A DNA stretch of 64,000 bases, taken from NCBI RefSeq assembly GCF_030272615.1, contig NW_026729280.1, positions 52,557 to 116,556 on the forward strand, in the 5' to 3' direction. Both the position numbers and the translations under genes were made by a program. Of this stretch, positions 1-10,596 are shown one piece after another (within the stretch, counting starts at the first letter, position 1; the number at the start of each line of letters is the position of its first letter). Below the pieces are notes generated by a model, which had not been told where the DNA came from, ran no database searches, and saw only the letters and a program-made list of their open reading frames with translations. This DNA is from Cryptomeria japonica. Lineage: Eukaryota; Streptophyta; Pinopsida; Cupressales; Cupressaceae.

Positions 1-254
1 CAAATCTCCAAGACCAAGTGTCCAAACCATGTTTTCGACATAGCCAAGTGATCTCTAGATGATAACAAGTCATCCTCAGTGCCAGTGAACAATATAACCT
101 ATCTATGAACCAAATACCAGTGATAGTCCATAGGTCATTGAACTTGTTGGTGAATATAATGTGCCAGTTCAACATAAAAGAAATCTCCAGAAGGATAAGT
201 GTTGATAAGTGTTGACATCAATGACAAAACCAATGCAACATATCTATAATACCA
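1..254 (-). repeat. Copia LTR remnant, minus strand
   Basis: No coding potential. The right edge reads gacatcaatgacaa followed by an aataccaa end, which resembles the U3 edge of the Copia-A, B and C LTRs when they lie on the minus strand (theirs end ...AATACCAACA). It also has several CCAGT/GCCAGTTC words, which look like decayed forms of the ACCGGT words in those LTRs. It abuts Gypsy-A exactly where that element's 5' LTR lacks its first ~316 bases, so it may be the end of a copia inserted there, with the rest outside the window. This is an inference from weak similarity. Confidence 0.45.
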
Positions 255-1477
255 ATAAAATTTTGCTTACAAATAGATACTTCCTTCCAATGATCACCTC
301 AGTTCAAAAGGCGACTAATGACCATTGAGTATGGTATAAAATTTCATTCCCAATCATCATATAGGGGAGAGAAGAGCTTTGTAAGTAATTGGCATCATTG
401 AAGCAATAGAATTCTAAGAATTTCCTGCAATTTTCTTATTCTACATGGTGTACCATACTATATGGACATTTTTGAATTATGAAACTAGTAGGATGTGTTA
501 GTTTGGCCAATCACCTTTCATATACATCAATTATGAGGTCCTAATTCACAAAGATAAGGGATAAACCTGCAATTTTCTGCAAGTGGTCTAGATTTGACAG
601 TTTTGCCTAGGGTTTCATAAAGAAATGGCCTCATCTTGCTAATCCTTCATTGGTGGTCCATGGATTTGGAGGAGATGCATGTATTGCCAGTGTATTTTAG
701 GACTTTGAAATCCTTTTTTAGGTTGGGATTGGTTGGAGGTAAGGGTTTGATGCATTAAGGTGGGCAACTCCATGTGGCCATCGTGTAAGTGCAATAAAAA
801 GGGTCACACATCAGGTGCTAGGGGTCTAATCATGACCTAAAACTTAGGAATTGGTTGATTTACCATGTCATAATAGTTCCTCTTATTCTATTTTGATAAG
901 ATAAGGTCTATGCCTACCCTCTCCTTTGTAAAATAGGCCTAATTGGGGCTAATAGGTCTCATAACTAAGATAGGGTTTGGAATCTTACATTCCCAAACTA
1001 TCTTAACCCTTGGGATATGTTTAGTAACTCTCTAAAGGGTATCCAAATATGGAATTATTTGTCTAGGTCCTTTGGAGAAATAAGGAGTTAATTGTGGAAA
1101 ACTGGTCTGGTGGGGCTATAAGGATTAGTAGGCCTTATTGTAGTAGCAGTCTCAAACCACTAAAGGGAACCTAATTTGTTGATTTTAAGGAGTCTTCCTG
1201 ACCTAAGGTACTTCAAACCAAACCATATATAAGAATTGGTGAATTGGAGAGTGGACCAACCCATTGTTAGGCTATAGGGCCCTTAAGAGTCACTAGAAGA
1301 CCTTATGAAGAACTCAATGAAAGTGTCCTTGTGATGAAGATTTTAGGAAGGGAGAGATGTGGGACTTGTCAAATTGATCTTTCTTGACCCCTTAAAGTAT
1401 TTTAGGATTTCTAGAGTCCTTGGTTTGTCCTTGGATTAGGGGAGCCTACCCTATACCTATACCAGAGGTCTGCATCA
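255..1477 (+). repeat. Gypsy-A 5' LTR, 5'-truncated
   Basis: It aligns by eye with 6480-7694, for example in the shared run tttcataaagaaatggcctc at about 612 and 6830. It ends in TGCATCA just before the primer site, as the 3' LTR does at 7694. The first ~316 bases present in the 3' LTR are absent here. A TATA-like stretch, atatataag, at about 1224 fits the promoter position. It is non-coding. Confidence 0.85.
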
Positions 1478-1480
1478 AAT

Positions 1481-1492
1481 TGGTATCGAAGC
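1481..1492 (+). other. Gypsy-A primer binding site
   Basis: The bases tggtatcgaagc lie three bases after the 5' LTR. They match the usual plant initiator-Met tRNA primer site (TGGTATCAGAGC) except for an AG/GA swap. Confidence 0.75.
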
Positions 1493-1598
1493 GTAGGAGG
1501 AATCCTTTTGGGAAGGAGAATAGTAGATGTCAGTAGAATAATTAGAGGGTGAAGATAGAAACATGTCTCCATAGGTGACAAATTTGGAATTTTCTAGG

Positions 1599-2690
1599 AT
1601 GGTGCAAGAAAATAGAGAAGAGAATGATCAGCTTAGAAAGTTGATAGAAAACTTGGAAGGCAAACTAGAAAGAGGAGGACTTGATGGCTCAGAGTAAGTG
1701 GGAGAAGAAGAGGAGAACCCAAAATGGAAAGAAGAAGAGGAAGTTCCTATAGAGCATAGGTATCTGGTCAATGCCTTGAAGTTTGTGGAGAGGAGGACCA
1801 TGGACCAAAAATCAAATCTCCCTATTTTTTAGTTGGAAGATAGATGTCAATGGAGTGATGGACTGGATAGAGTCCTTGAAGAACTTCCTTCAATGTGAAG
1901 ACATTGCTGACAACCAAAAGGTGAAGATTGCCAAGTCAAAAATGCAGAGAGAAGCCTTGACATGGTGGAATTTTGTGCAAGGAGAAAGAGTAAAAGAGGG
2001 AAGAGGAATGATCACCTCTTGCAAGAAGATGATTGCAGAGATCAATGGAATATATGTACCTAAGGACTCTGAAGTCCAATTACACAAGAGAAGGCAGAAT
2101 CTCAGACAGAAAGAGATGGATGTGTGTGCCTATACTGAAGAGTTTCAGAAATTGAGTATAAAGTCTAAGAAGGCTGAAGATGAAAGTGAAAGAGTGGCAA
2201 GGTATCTAAACGGCCTAAGGTGGAACATACAAGAAGAGTTGAACCTCTTGTACCTTGACACTATTTGTAAATGCTATCAACTAGCATTAAAGGTGGAGTA
2301 TAAGTTTAAAAGAAGGCAAGAGTACAACAGTAGAGGAAGGGATAAGCAACCAAGAGGAAGAAGAAACTTCAAAGGGAGAGGATCAAATTTTTAATTCCAA
2401 GGAGAGAGAAGTCAAGAATCCTCAAGGAATGACAACAACAATAAAGGCAACTACAGAGGGAGAAGGCCTAATTTTAGAGGTAGATCATCAAGAAGAGGAG
2501 CAGGATCAATAAGGTGTTTTAACTACAATCAAGAGGGACACATTGCTAGTAGATTCCCAAAGAAGATGGGGTCTAGTTCCCAAGGAGAAAGGAGATCCGA
2601 CCTAACCCAAGAATCAGATTACCAAGGTGGGGGTAAACCTGATTCATATGGCTATTTAGAGATAGGAGAGACATTAATGTTGAGAATAAC
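1599..2690 (+). pseudogene. Gypsy-A gag, zinc knuckle lost
   Basis: Gag is the structural protein that would form the cytoplasmic particle around the RNA. The frame opens with an ATG at 1599 and a short acidic, coiled-coil-like stretch (the equivalent Gypsy-D gag has one too), stops at 1696, and reopens at 1783-2394. That open part holds the retrotransposon gag domain (LTWWNFVQGE; LHKRRQNLRQKEMDV; YLNGLRWNIQEEL), followed by an Arg/Gly-rich tail. The CCHC knuckle at 2513-2560 reads CFNYNQEGHIASRF: the second and last Cys are now Tyr and Phe. Several stops follow, so no functional gag can be made. Confidence 0.85.
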
Positions 2691-3269
2691 CCTTTAGAAG
2701 GTACCAATACCTGTGTAGCCACCTTAGAGGAAGTCTATCTTCCGCACCACTTGCCAATCAAGAGGAAAGGTATGTAAAGTTTTGATTGACTCAGGGTCTA
2801 CTAAGATTTTTCATCAATAAAAATGGTAGAGAAGTTTAAATTGAGGAGGATACCCCATCCATAGCCCTATAAAGTGTCTTGGATCACAAAGGGGAAAAAA
2901 ACACTTGTAGAGGAGCAGTCATGGGTGTAATTCCAGATAGCTGCATATAAAGATAAGATTTTGTTTGATGTTATTAACATGGATGCTTGTCACCTCTTGT
3001 TTCGAAGACCATGGTAGTATGACCTCAAATAACACCATGATGGTTTTAGGAATACCTACTCAATCACCAAGAATGACAAGGTCATAGAGCTACTGCCCCT
3101 GTTTGAAAACAATGAAGAACAAAAAGAGAATGAGTCCAAAGTAATGATGATAGAAGGAAAACCATTCCTCAAAGAGATAAATATGGAAGATGGAATATGT
3201 TTTGGTTTGCTTCCAATACCAATGTCAAAGGAGAAGCCTACTGCAGATGACAGGACATAAGGAAAGGAA
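2691..3269 (+). pseudogene. Gypsy-A aspartic protease region
   Basis: The active-site motif VLIDSGSTK can be read at about 2779-2805, typical of retrotransposon aspartic proteases, which cut the polyprotein. Downstream pieces resemble the MDACHLLLGRPWQ region of the Gypsy-D protease (here MDACHLLFRRPW near 2980-3010). A stop and frameshifts directly follow the active site (catcaataaaaatgg), so the domain is broken although the catalytic Asp is kept. It lies between gag and RT in the normal order. Confidence 0.75.
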
Positions 3270-4640
3270 ATGGATTTCAGTCCGAAAGTGAAGGAGATCA
3301 TTGGTAGATACCAAGGAATAGTTGCAGATGGAGTGCCAAGGAGTCTGCCGCCAGTGAGAGAGATTGGTCACTGTATTAACTTGATCCCAGGGGATACATT
3401 TCCTAACAAGGCTGCATACAAACTCACACCACAACAAAATGAGGAGATGGCAAGGAAAATTCAAGAGTTGCTAGACTCTGACTTGATTGGAAAGAGCCTC
3501 AGCCTATGCGCAGTCCCTATAGTTTTCGCACCCAAAAAGGTTGGAACATGGAGGCTTTGTACTGACTTAATAGCTCTCAACAAGATCACCATAAGGTATA
3601 GATTTCCAATGCCTAGGATAGAGGATTTTCTTGATTGTTTGGGGGGTACAAAATATTTCTCTAAAATTGATTTAAAGAGTGGATACCACCAGATTAGAAT
3701 TAGGCCTAGTGATGAGTGGAAAGCAACCTTGAAAACAAATAAAGGGTTGTATGAGTGGAAGGTTATGCCATTTGGATTTTCTAATGCCCCAAGTACATTC
3801 ATGAGACTCATGAATGAAGTTTTGAAAGAATTCATAGGGAAGGTTGTAATAGTGTATTTGGATGACATACTAATATTTAGTAGGACAAAGCAAGAGCACT
3901 TGAGGCATCTAGACATGGTTTTGAGAAAATTGAGCGAAGAGGAATTGATGATCAATATGGAGAAGTGCTTGTTCATGCAGGAAAAACTCACCTACCCTGG
4001 ATTTTTGATCTCTAAAGGTCACTTGAAGATGGATTGGGATAAGGTAAATTCAATTCTCTTTTGGCCTATTCCTAGGACTATTGGTGAGGTTAGGATTTTC
4101 CATGGATTAGCCATATTTTATAGAAAGTTCATAAGAGGTTTTAGTCAGATATGTGCTCCAATGTTGGAAACCATAAAAGGTGGTCAAAAGTGTAGGTTCT
4201 CTTGGACAAAGGAGGCAGATGAGGCATTTCAAACTCTCAAGAAAAAGGTAGCTCAACAATCGGTACTTGCCTTACTTGATTTTAATAAGGTGTTTCATAT
4301 TGAATATGATGCTAGTCATGTGGCCATAGGAGCAGTCATAAGCCAAGAAGGCAGACCTATAGCATTCTTTAGTGAAAAGATCAATGAGGAAAAGAGACAA
4401 TATTCTTCTTATGACCTAGGAATGTATGCATTAGTTTAGTATTTGAAAAAATGGAGGCACTCTTTGCTACCAAACGAATTTGTGGTCTATAATGACAACC
4501 AAGCCTTGAGTTTCATTAATAGTTAAGAAAATTTAAGCCATAGGCATATGAAATGGGTAGAATCCCTCCAAGCCTACACCTTCTCCATCAAACACAAGAA
4601 ACGAGTAGCCAACAAAGTGGTTGATGCACTAAGTAGAAGA
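3270..4640 (+). pseudogene. Gypsy-A reverse transcriptase-RNase H
   Basis: This is the longest open piece of Gypsy-A (open from 3270 to 4436). RT motifs in order are [46 protein letters not shown] and VYLDDILIF; the catalytic YLDD at 3855-3866 is intact. RNase H begins near 4270 (FHIEYDASHVAIGAV) and continues past a TAG at 4437 and a TAA near 4525 to DALSRR at about 4640. The first Asp of the usual LCVDYRALN block is kept as CTD. It would copy element RNA into DNA in the particle. Two nonsense changes separate RT from the end of RNase H. Confidence 0.9.
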
Positions 4641-5620
4641 GTGTTAACCGTATCTGAAATCCAATTGGAAACCATTGGGATTAATGCATTGAAAGGTATG
4701 TATGCTGCAAATGAGGAATTCAAGGATATCTACAAGGTGTGTATTAAATTTGATGAAAGGTATCATGTGGAATTTTTTGTTTTTCTTATTCAAGATACAC
4801 TTCTCTTCAAAGGAGGGCAATTGTGTATACCAAGGTGGTCAATAAGGACTAATATCATCAAGGAAAAGCATAGTGGGGCTATGGTAGGTCATGTTGTCTT
4901 GGACAAGACACTTGAATTTGTAAGGAGGCACTACTTTTGGCCCAAATTGCAAGTTGATGTAATAGTTTGTAGACACATGCACCATTTTCCAAAAGGCAAA
5001 AGGAAGAAGCACCAATGTTGGTCTCTATCAACCCTTACCCATTCCCTCAATACCTTGGGAAAATGTGTCAATGGACTTTGTAATCGGTGTACCTAGAACA
5101 CAAAAAGGGTTTGATAGTGTATTTATCGTAGTGGATACGTTTAGTAAAATGGCATATTTATTGCTATGTAAGTCCACTAGTGAGGCATCTTGCATAGCAT
5201 ATTTGTTTTTCAGAGAAGTAGCAAGGATCCATGGACTCCAATTAAATATAGTGTCTCACAGGGATGTCAAATTTGTTGGTCATTTTTGGAGAACCTATGG
5301 AGGAAACTTCACACCAATCTGTCCTTCTCATCAACCTATCATCCACAAATGGATGGATAGACAGAAGTAGTAAATGGATCATTAGGGAATTTTTTGAGAT
5401 GCCTTACAAGATAGCATGGTGAAAAGTGGGATTCAATTTTATCCCAGGCCGAGTTTTCCTATAATGACACTGTAAACAAAAGCATAGGGAAGTCACCATT
5501 TCAGATTGTGTATGGGTTACATCCAAGAGGGGTATTGGAGTTGAGAAAACTACCCCATATGGAACCCATAAGTGTAGATGCTGAGAGGTTTACTAAAGCC
5601 ATAAAGGAAGTCCATGAGTA
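4641..5620 (+). pseudogene. Gypsy-A integrase, catalytic Asp changed
   Basis: The N-terminal zinc-binding part is at about 4868-5000 (HSG...GHVVLDKTLEFVRRHYFWPKL, then VCRHMHHF, where the second Cys of the pair is missing). The core starts at MDFVIGVPRTQKG near 5065. The second catalytic Asp, in the family motif SDRDVKF, is His here (SHRDVKF near 5257). A frameshift near 5300 and a TAG near 5359 then separate the HPQMDG and TEVVNG segments that hold the third acidic residue. The enzyme, which would insert the DNA copy in the nucleus, is clearly inactive. Confidence 0.85.
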
Positions 5621-6150
5621 GGTCAAGATGCAATTTCAAAAGTCATCAGACAAGTACAAGGAACATGCAGATCAGAAAAGGAGAGAATTACAATTTCAGA
5701 TTGGAGATTTGGTTTGGGCAAATTTGAAGAAGGAAAGGTTTCCCAAGGGAAAGAACACTAAGATGATGCAAAGGAAAGTAGGACCATGTCAAATCTTGAA
5801 GAAGTTTGGCAGAAATATCTATGAAATTCAAGTAACACTTGACTTTGGCGTATCTCCTATTTTTAATGTTTGTGATCTAACTCCTTTTAAAGGTGATTCT
5901 AATGCAAGTAACTCACAACAAGTCCTAGAAGATGCAGCAGATATAGATCTTCCCAAACATGAGCCACCTAAAATTGAGAAAGTGTTAGACACCAAGATTG
6001 TAAAGAAGGCTAGAAGCAATGAGTAAAAATAGTACTTGGTCAAATGGAAAGGATTACCAGACTCTGAAGCCATTTGTTTGGATGAAGATCAGATCAAGAA
6101 GAGTGACACTACATTACATGACCTCATCTCTCGTGGACTTGAGATTCATT
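5621..6150 (+). pseudogene. Gypsy-A integrase C-terminus with chromodomain
   Basis: An open stretch at 5628-6026 carries the integrase C-terminal motif QIGDLVWANLKKERFPKG and VGPCQILKKFG, then SPIFNVCDLTPFKG. A chromodomain follows: VLDTKIVKKARSNE, a stop, then YLVKWKGLPDSEA at about 6030-6075. In chromoviruses this domain guides insertion towards marked chromatin. The family normally has Trp where this copy reads ICLDEDQ, so the fold may also be damaged. Confidence 0.85.
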
Positions 6151-6163
6151 CACCCTAGGAGTA
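6151..6163 (+). other. Gypsy-A polypurine tract (weak)
   Basis: The bases caccctaggagta lie right before the 3' LTR. The matching place in Gypsy-D reads CCGAGGGAGTA before TGGTGCA, which supports a Gypsy-A LTR start at TGGTGTA. Confidence 0.5.
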
Positions 6164-7694
6164 TGGTGTAGGGGAACCTCGTGACTAAGATAATGAGGGA
6201 AATAAAGGGATAAAGGTCACATTTGGGAATCTAACCTTTCAATCTATTTATTAGGATAGTTTTGTTTGGTTGATTTTTGTAATAAACCCCACTTTGTTAC
6301 CCAATGACATGGATTTGGCAAGTTGATAAGCCACCATGAGCATATGGGCCTAGGGGTATTTAGTTGATTATTTTTTAGGTGTTTATGTGTTGGAGGTGTC
6401 TTAGGAATTTTTAAGACATGTTGAAACAACTCTAGGCAGGCGGACTTAACATGTGTCAAAGTTGCCCAAACATGACAACTTTTGGCTACAAATAGAAACT
6501 TCCTTCCAATGGTCACCTTAGTTAAAAATGTGGTTAATAACCATTGTAAGGTATAAAATTTCATTCTCAATCATGATTGAGGGGAGATAAGATCTTTGTA
6601 AACAATTGTCATCTTTGAAGCAATAGAATTCAGAGAATTTCCTGTAATTTAGTTATTTTGCACAGTCTATCGTATTGTACAGACATTTTGGAATTAGAAG
6701 AATAGTGGGATGTGTTAGTGTGGCTAATCACTTTTCATATGCATCAAGTCTGAAGTCCTAATTCACCAAGACAAGGGAGAAACCTGCAATTTTCTACAAG
6801 TGGTCAAGATTTGACAGTTTTGCCTAGGGTTTCATAAAGAAATGGCCTCATCTTGCTAATCCTTCATTGGTGGTCCACGGATTTGGAGGAGATGCAAGTA
6901 TGGCTAGTTTATTTTAGGATTTTGAAATTATTTTTCAGGTTAGGACTAGTTGGAGGCGAGGGTTTGATGCATTAAGATTGGTGACTCCATGTGGCCACTA
7001 TGCAAGTGCAATAAAAAAGGTCTCACATTAGGTACAAGAGGTTTGATCATGGCCTAAAACTTAGAAATTTGTGGATTTACCATGTCCTAAGAGTTCCTCT
7101 TGTGCTGGTTTGATGAGATAAGGTTTGTGTCTACCCTCTCCTTTGTAAAATAGGCCTAATTAGGGCTAATAGGTCTCCTTACCAAGATAGGGTTTGGATT
7201 CTTATGTTACTAAAATGTTAGAACCCTTGGGATATGTTTTGCAACTCTCTAAAGGGTATCCAAATCTGGAATTATTTTTCTAGGTCCTTTGGAGAAATAA
7301 GGAGTTAATTATGGAAAACCGATCTGGCAGGGCTACAAGGATTAGTAGCCCTTATTGTAGCAGTTGTCCCAAACCACTAAAGGGAACCTAATTTGGTTAT
7401 TCTAATGAGTCCTCTTGACCTAAGGGACTTCAAACCAAACCATATATAATTATTGGTGAATTGGAGAGTGGACCAACCCATTGTTGGGCTATAAGGCCCT
7501 TAAGAGTCACTAGAATCCCTTATGAATCACTCAATGAAAGTGTCCTTGTGATGAAGTTTTTAGGAAGTAAGGGATGTGGGACTTGTCAAATTAATTTTTC
7601 TTGACCCCTTAAAGTATTTTGGGATTTTTAGAGTCCTTGGTTTATCCTTGGATTAGGGGAACCTACCATATAACTATACCAGAGCTCTGCATCA
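6164..7694 (+). repeat. Gypsy-A 3' LTR
   Basis: About 1.53 kb, from TGGTGTAGGGG to TGCATCA. It aligns with the 5' LTR from about 6480 on. The TATA-like stretch atatataat lies at about 7442. The start was chosen by analogy with Gypsy-D, whose ends are fixed by a target duplication. The next base belongs to an interrupted LINE frame. Confidence 0.85.
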
Positions 7695-7696
7695 AA

Positions 7697-8400
7697 GATC
7701 CCCTATCTCTCTACCTATTCATCATTGTTGTTGAAGTCTTAGATTAAAAAAATTGATAAAATAAGAAGGGTTGGTTCTTTCAAAGGGTTCAGGGCTGCTT
7801 CTACTCTTGATCTTATCACCCACCAGCAATTTTTAGATGATACTATAATATTTGGAGAAGTCTATGTCTATGAGGCTTAGCATTGGAAAAGAATCTTGGA
7901 AAATTATGCTCAAATCTCTGGCCAATATATTAACTATGAAAAGATAAATCTATTCCTCATGAATGTTAACCCAACCTTCAAGCTAAAATCTACACTATCT
8001 TAGCTTGCCAAATTGCTACCCTCCCTGATTCTTACCTTGGCCTTCCCCTCATCTCTAAAGTTCCTTCCTCAGTCTTTTAGAATGGCATTCTTTAAATTTT
8101 CCACAAGAAACTGGTTGGATGGAAAGGAAATCTCCTTACTATGGTAGGAAAATTACAATTGGTTAAATCCTATTTGCAAAATTTACCTATCTATTATCTT
8201 TCCCTTTTAAAATTGCCCAAGGTTGTGGCAGAGAAGATTGAAATATTCCAAAAAAGATTTCTTTGGATGGGCACTGAAGAAAGGAATAGAATTTTCCTGG
8301 TTGCTTGGGAAAAAGTGTACAGTTCAGTGAAGGGGGGGGGGGGGGTGCTAGGCATAAGGAAAATTAAAACTTCAATAGATCCTTGTTAACTAAAATTGGG
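7697..8400 (+). pseudogene. LINE reverse transcriptase, C-terminal part
   Basis: Reads DPLSLYLFIIVVEVL at the very start (the usual QGDPLSP block, whose first residues were cut by Gypsy-A), then QFLDDTIIFGE near 7829-7860, the catalytic block in which the usual YADD appears as FLDD. YLGLPLISK and HKKLVGWKGNLL follow, then the open piece 8141-8389 with MVGKLQLVKSYLQNLPIYYLSLLKLP, the typical region after the RT in plant LINEs. A G-run at 8332-8345 lies near its end. Stops and frameshifts break it throughout. Confidence 0.8.
8332..8345. repeat. Poly-G run of 14
   Basis: Homopolymer inside LINE coding sequence (encodes GGGG in VKGGGGVLGI). It is prone to slippage or sequencing error and could account for the local frame. 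Confidence 0.9.
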
Positions 8401-9527
8401 TGGTAGCTATCTGAAGAGAAGGATTGGACCAGTATTTTGGGAGTTAAATACCTTCTTACTTATATTTTTGATAAGTTCCTAAATTTAATGGACCTACCTT
8501 TTGGTTCCTCCATTTGGAATAATGTTGCTAAAAATAGAAAGGACATAAAAAAGAATGTCAAAATGATTATAGGTAATCAAAAAAGAACTACCTTTTGCAA
8601 ATATTTTTGGGCCCACCTCTAGGATCTTGTTGATCTCCCACATCTTAGAAACATATATGACCTCCTTAGTAGATGTTGTGAGGTGAGAGTACATGACTAC
8701 ATAGTGTGGCAAGGGGAGAGAGTACGTGGAAAAATCCAAAAGAGACTATCACTAATTGTTATGATATCCCTTTGAAGGTTAAAGATCAACTTATGATGGA
8801 GGCTAAGGAGATCTTAGATCTTTTACCTGATTTTTCTCCTTTCTCCCTTCAAATGGAGGATGAATGGATATGGAAAATCATTTCTTCAGAAACCTTCATT
8901 ATCAAATTGTCTTAGCAAGATATAGAGGAAGAAACTATAGAGAATTTCAATTGGAAAGAAATCTGGATCAAAGGCCTAGTTCCTAACATAAAATGTTTTT
9001 GGTTTGCTATGGCTCATGGGAGGATTAAATGAATATTGATAATATTAACAAGCGAGGCTTCTCCTTTTCCAACAAATGTGAGCTTTGTTATCAGGACATG
9101 GAAATATAGATCATATTTTTCTGCATTGTAGTTATGCTAAAGAAATATGGGATGCTATTCTGAAGGACTTGAAATTTATTGGATTCATCCTAAAAATATG
9201 AGAAAATTCATGAATTAATGGACTATGTCCCCCTACTCTCACCCTATTGCTAAGAATTTGTGGCTTCAAATTCCCCCAATTATGGCCTGGAATATCTAGA
9301 AGGAATAGAATAATAGAGTTTTCAGAGAAGAAAGGAAAAATATCAATGTTCTCTCCAATATCATAAAATAGAAGGTGAAAGAGAATGTCAATGTGGACTC
9401 CCCAGGTATGTCTAAGGTCTTACCTACATTGTTGGAGCTCCAGTTAAGACAAAAATGGGGCATTCAAAATAACTTCTTGAAGCTTAACTGGAATAACTTG
9501 TTATTGAGAAAAAGCTACTCTTGGCTC
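8401..9527 (+). pseudogene. LINE linker and zinc-binding (zf-RVT) region
   Basis: Short open pieces (8437-8622 and 8706-8915) hold the linker usually found between RT and zf-RVT in plant LINEs, including W-rich DEWIWKIISSETF. The zf-RVT part is at about 8940-9160: NIKCFWFAMAHGRI, then CELCYQDMENI, DHIFLHCSYAKEIWDAI with a stop inside. The Cys and His positions (CELC, DHIFLHC) are kept. The function of this domain in plants is not settled; it is a reliable family marker. Confidence 0.75.
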
Positions 9528-9653
9528 CCTCCAGATTCGGGATGGATCAAGTGTAATTTTGATGGTTTGTCTGGGGTGGGTGGTTGAATCAGAGATTAGG
9601 GGGGAAGATTGATTGAGGGATATGGTACCAATTTTGGGATTGGCACAAATAAT
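9528..9653 (+). pseudogene. LINE RNase H, N-terminal stub
   Basis: PPDSGWIKCNFDGLSG at 9528-9580 is the start of the RNase H domain found at the C-terminus of many plant L1 elements (usual WIKCNFDGA). After one stop, LIEGYGTNFGIGTNN can be read up to 9653, where the family-F LTR begins. Only the first ~40 residues remain. The first catalytic Asp (in NFDG) is present. Confidence 0.75.
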
Positions 9654-10150
9654 TGTGAGGTTTTGCCAAGATCAAGGGCACAATGAAAAGCACATAAAAG
9701 AGACAATAGTATGACAAGAACAAACTGTATTCTCATTAATATACAAATGATCAACTAGATTAACCAATGCAATGAATATAGGCCTTCATATATAGGCAAG
9801 GCCCAATGGATATTTGATCAAAAAATCATGACATGTGGCTCAATGAGAAACAAGGGTAGGTAAGAAAAAGTAGAGGTAGGTAGGACAAATAATATAATAT
9901 TCCACAAGAGGTGGATCACCCACCGAATGTGGAATGTAACGACAAGATAAGACCATAAAAAGTGGAATTTATCCTACAAGCTACATCCCTACATTCACAC
10001 TTCCCTAAGTGTCTCATATCTAGACTACGATGAGATGCATTATCCTCAGTTAACTTAAGTAAAGTGTAATTATATCCTATAAGAATAAATAATTACACCA
10101 ACACCCCCCTTAAGTGCAACTTAGGCGAATGAAGACTCAAGTCAACAATG
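9654..10150 (-). mobile_element. Family-F 3' LTR with short internal stub
   Basis: The reverse complement of 9654-10103 (450 bp, TGTTGGTGT...CTCACA) matches the element-F LTRs at 54502 and 56920. Next to it, 10104-10150 matches the polypurine tract and last internal bases of F (56873-56919 region). So this is the 3' LTR of a minus-strand F copy whose remaining interior is missing. It cuts the LINE RNase H. At 10150/10151 it joins Copia-B LTR sequence abruptly. Confidence 0.85.
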
Positions 10151-10596
10151 GATTTTGTATTCCTCGATGATGATGAGGAAACCCTAACTGCTTGGAATTT
10201 GAATTGTCTTTTGGATGGAAATCCAGTCTCTAAATTGGCAAGCAAAAGACATTGCTAGTTGTTGATGTTGCTGAATAGAAGAAGTGTTGTTGTGAAGTGA
10301 TTGAGAAGTTACTTCTACATGTGAATGTAAATCAACCAAGTTCTCAATAAGTATATGAGAAAAGAGGGTGAGTAAAGAGAAGAACTAGTAGTGTCCATAC
10401 AGGAAAAGAAGAAGTGAAAGAAGCTACAAAGAAGGCTGACACAAAACCAACAGTGTTGTATCAGTGAAGAGATGAGAACTAGGAAGAGATCTAACAGAGA
10501 AAAAGAAGAGGAAAGGTGTACTGGTAGTAAGGAAGAAGTTGAGAGCAACAGGAGACATGAGTTGTTGTAGCAGAGAAGGTATCTCACCAGTAGCGT
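10151..10596 (+). repeat. Copia-B 5' LTR, left part
   Basis: Aligns with 23340-23750 in the 3' LTR (for example gttgttgatgttgctgaata and gcagagaaggtatctcacc). It stops at 10596 where Copia-A is inserted and resumes at 18070. About 1.5 kb of the LTR's upstream part is missing to the left. Confidence 0.85.

Larger units (their letters stand above)
255..7694 (+). mobile_element. Gypsy-A: decayed Ty3/gypsy chromovirus
   Basis: The element has paired LTRs, an initiator-Met-type primer binding site and an internal region in the order gag, protease, RT, RNase H, integrase, chromodomain, which is the Ty3/gypsy chromovirus order. Every coding segment carries stops or frameshifts. Its proteins are close to those of Gypsy-D at 48-60 kb on the other strand: both share NGLRWNIQEEL in gag, DCLGG in RT and the integrase core layout, so they are one lineage. 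It lies in the RT region of a LINE that continues at 7695. The left end of its 5' LTR is missing, so no target duplication can be read. Confidence 0.9.
7695..9653 (+). mobile_element. L1-type LINE fragment with RNase H
   Basis: This is the 3' half of a non-LTR retrotransposon ORF2, present from RT motif DPLSLYLFI onward to the start of the RNase H domain. It is cut on the left by Gypsy-A and on the right by the family-F LTR at the residues GTNN. No poly-A tail or 3' end is visible because both sides are interrupted. Many stops indicate an old copy. Confidence 0.85.

Noticed and set aside
3461-3991. 176-aa minus-strand ORF
   Set aside because: Shadow of the Gypsy-A RT frame on the opposite strand.
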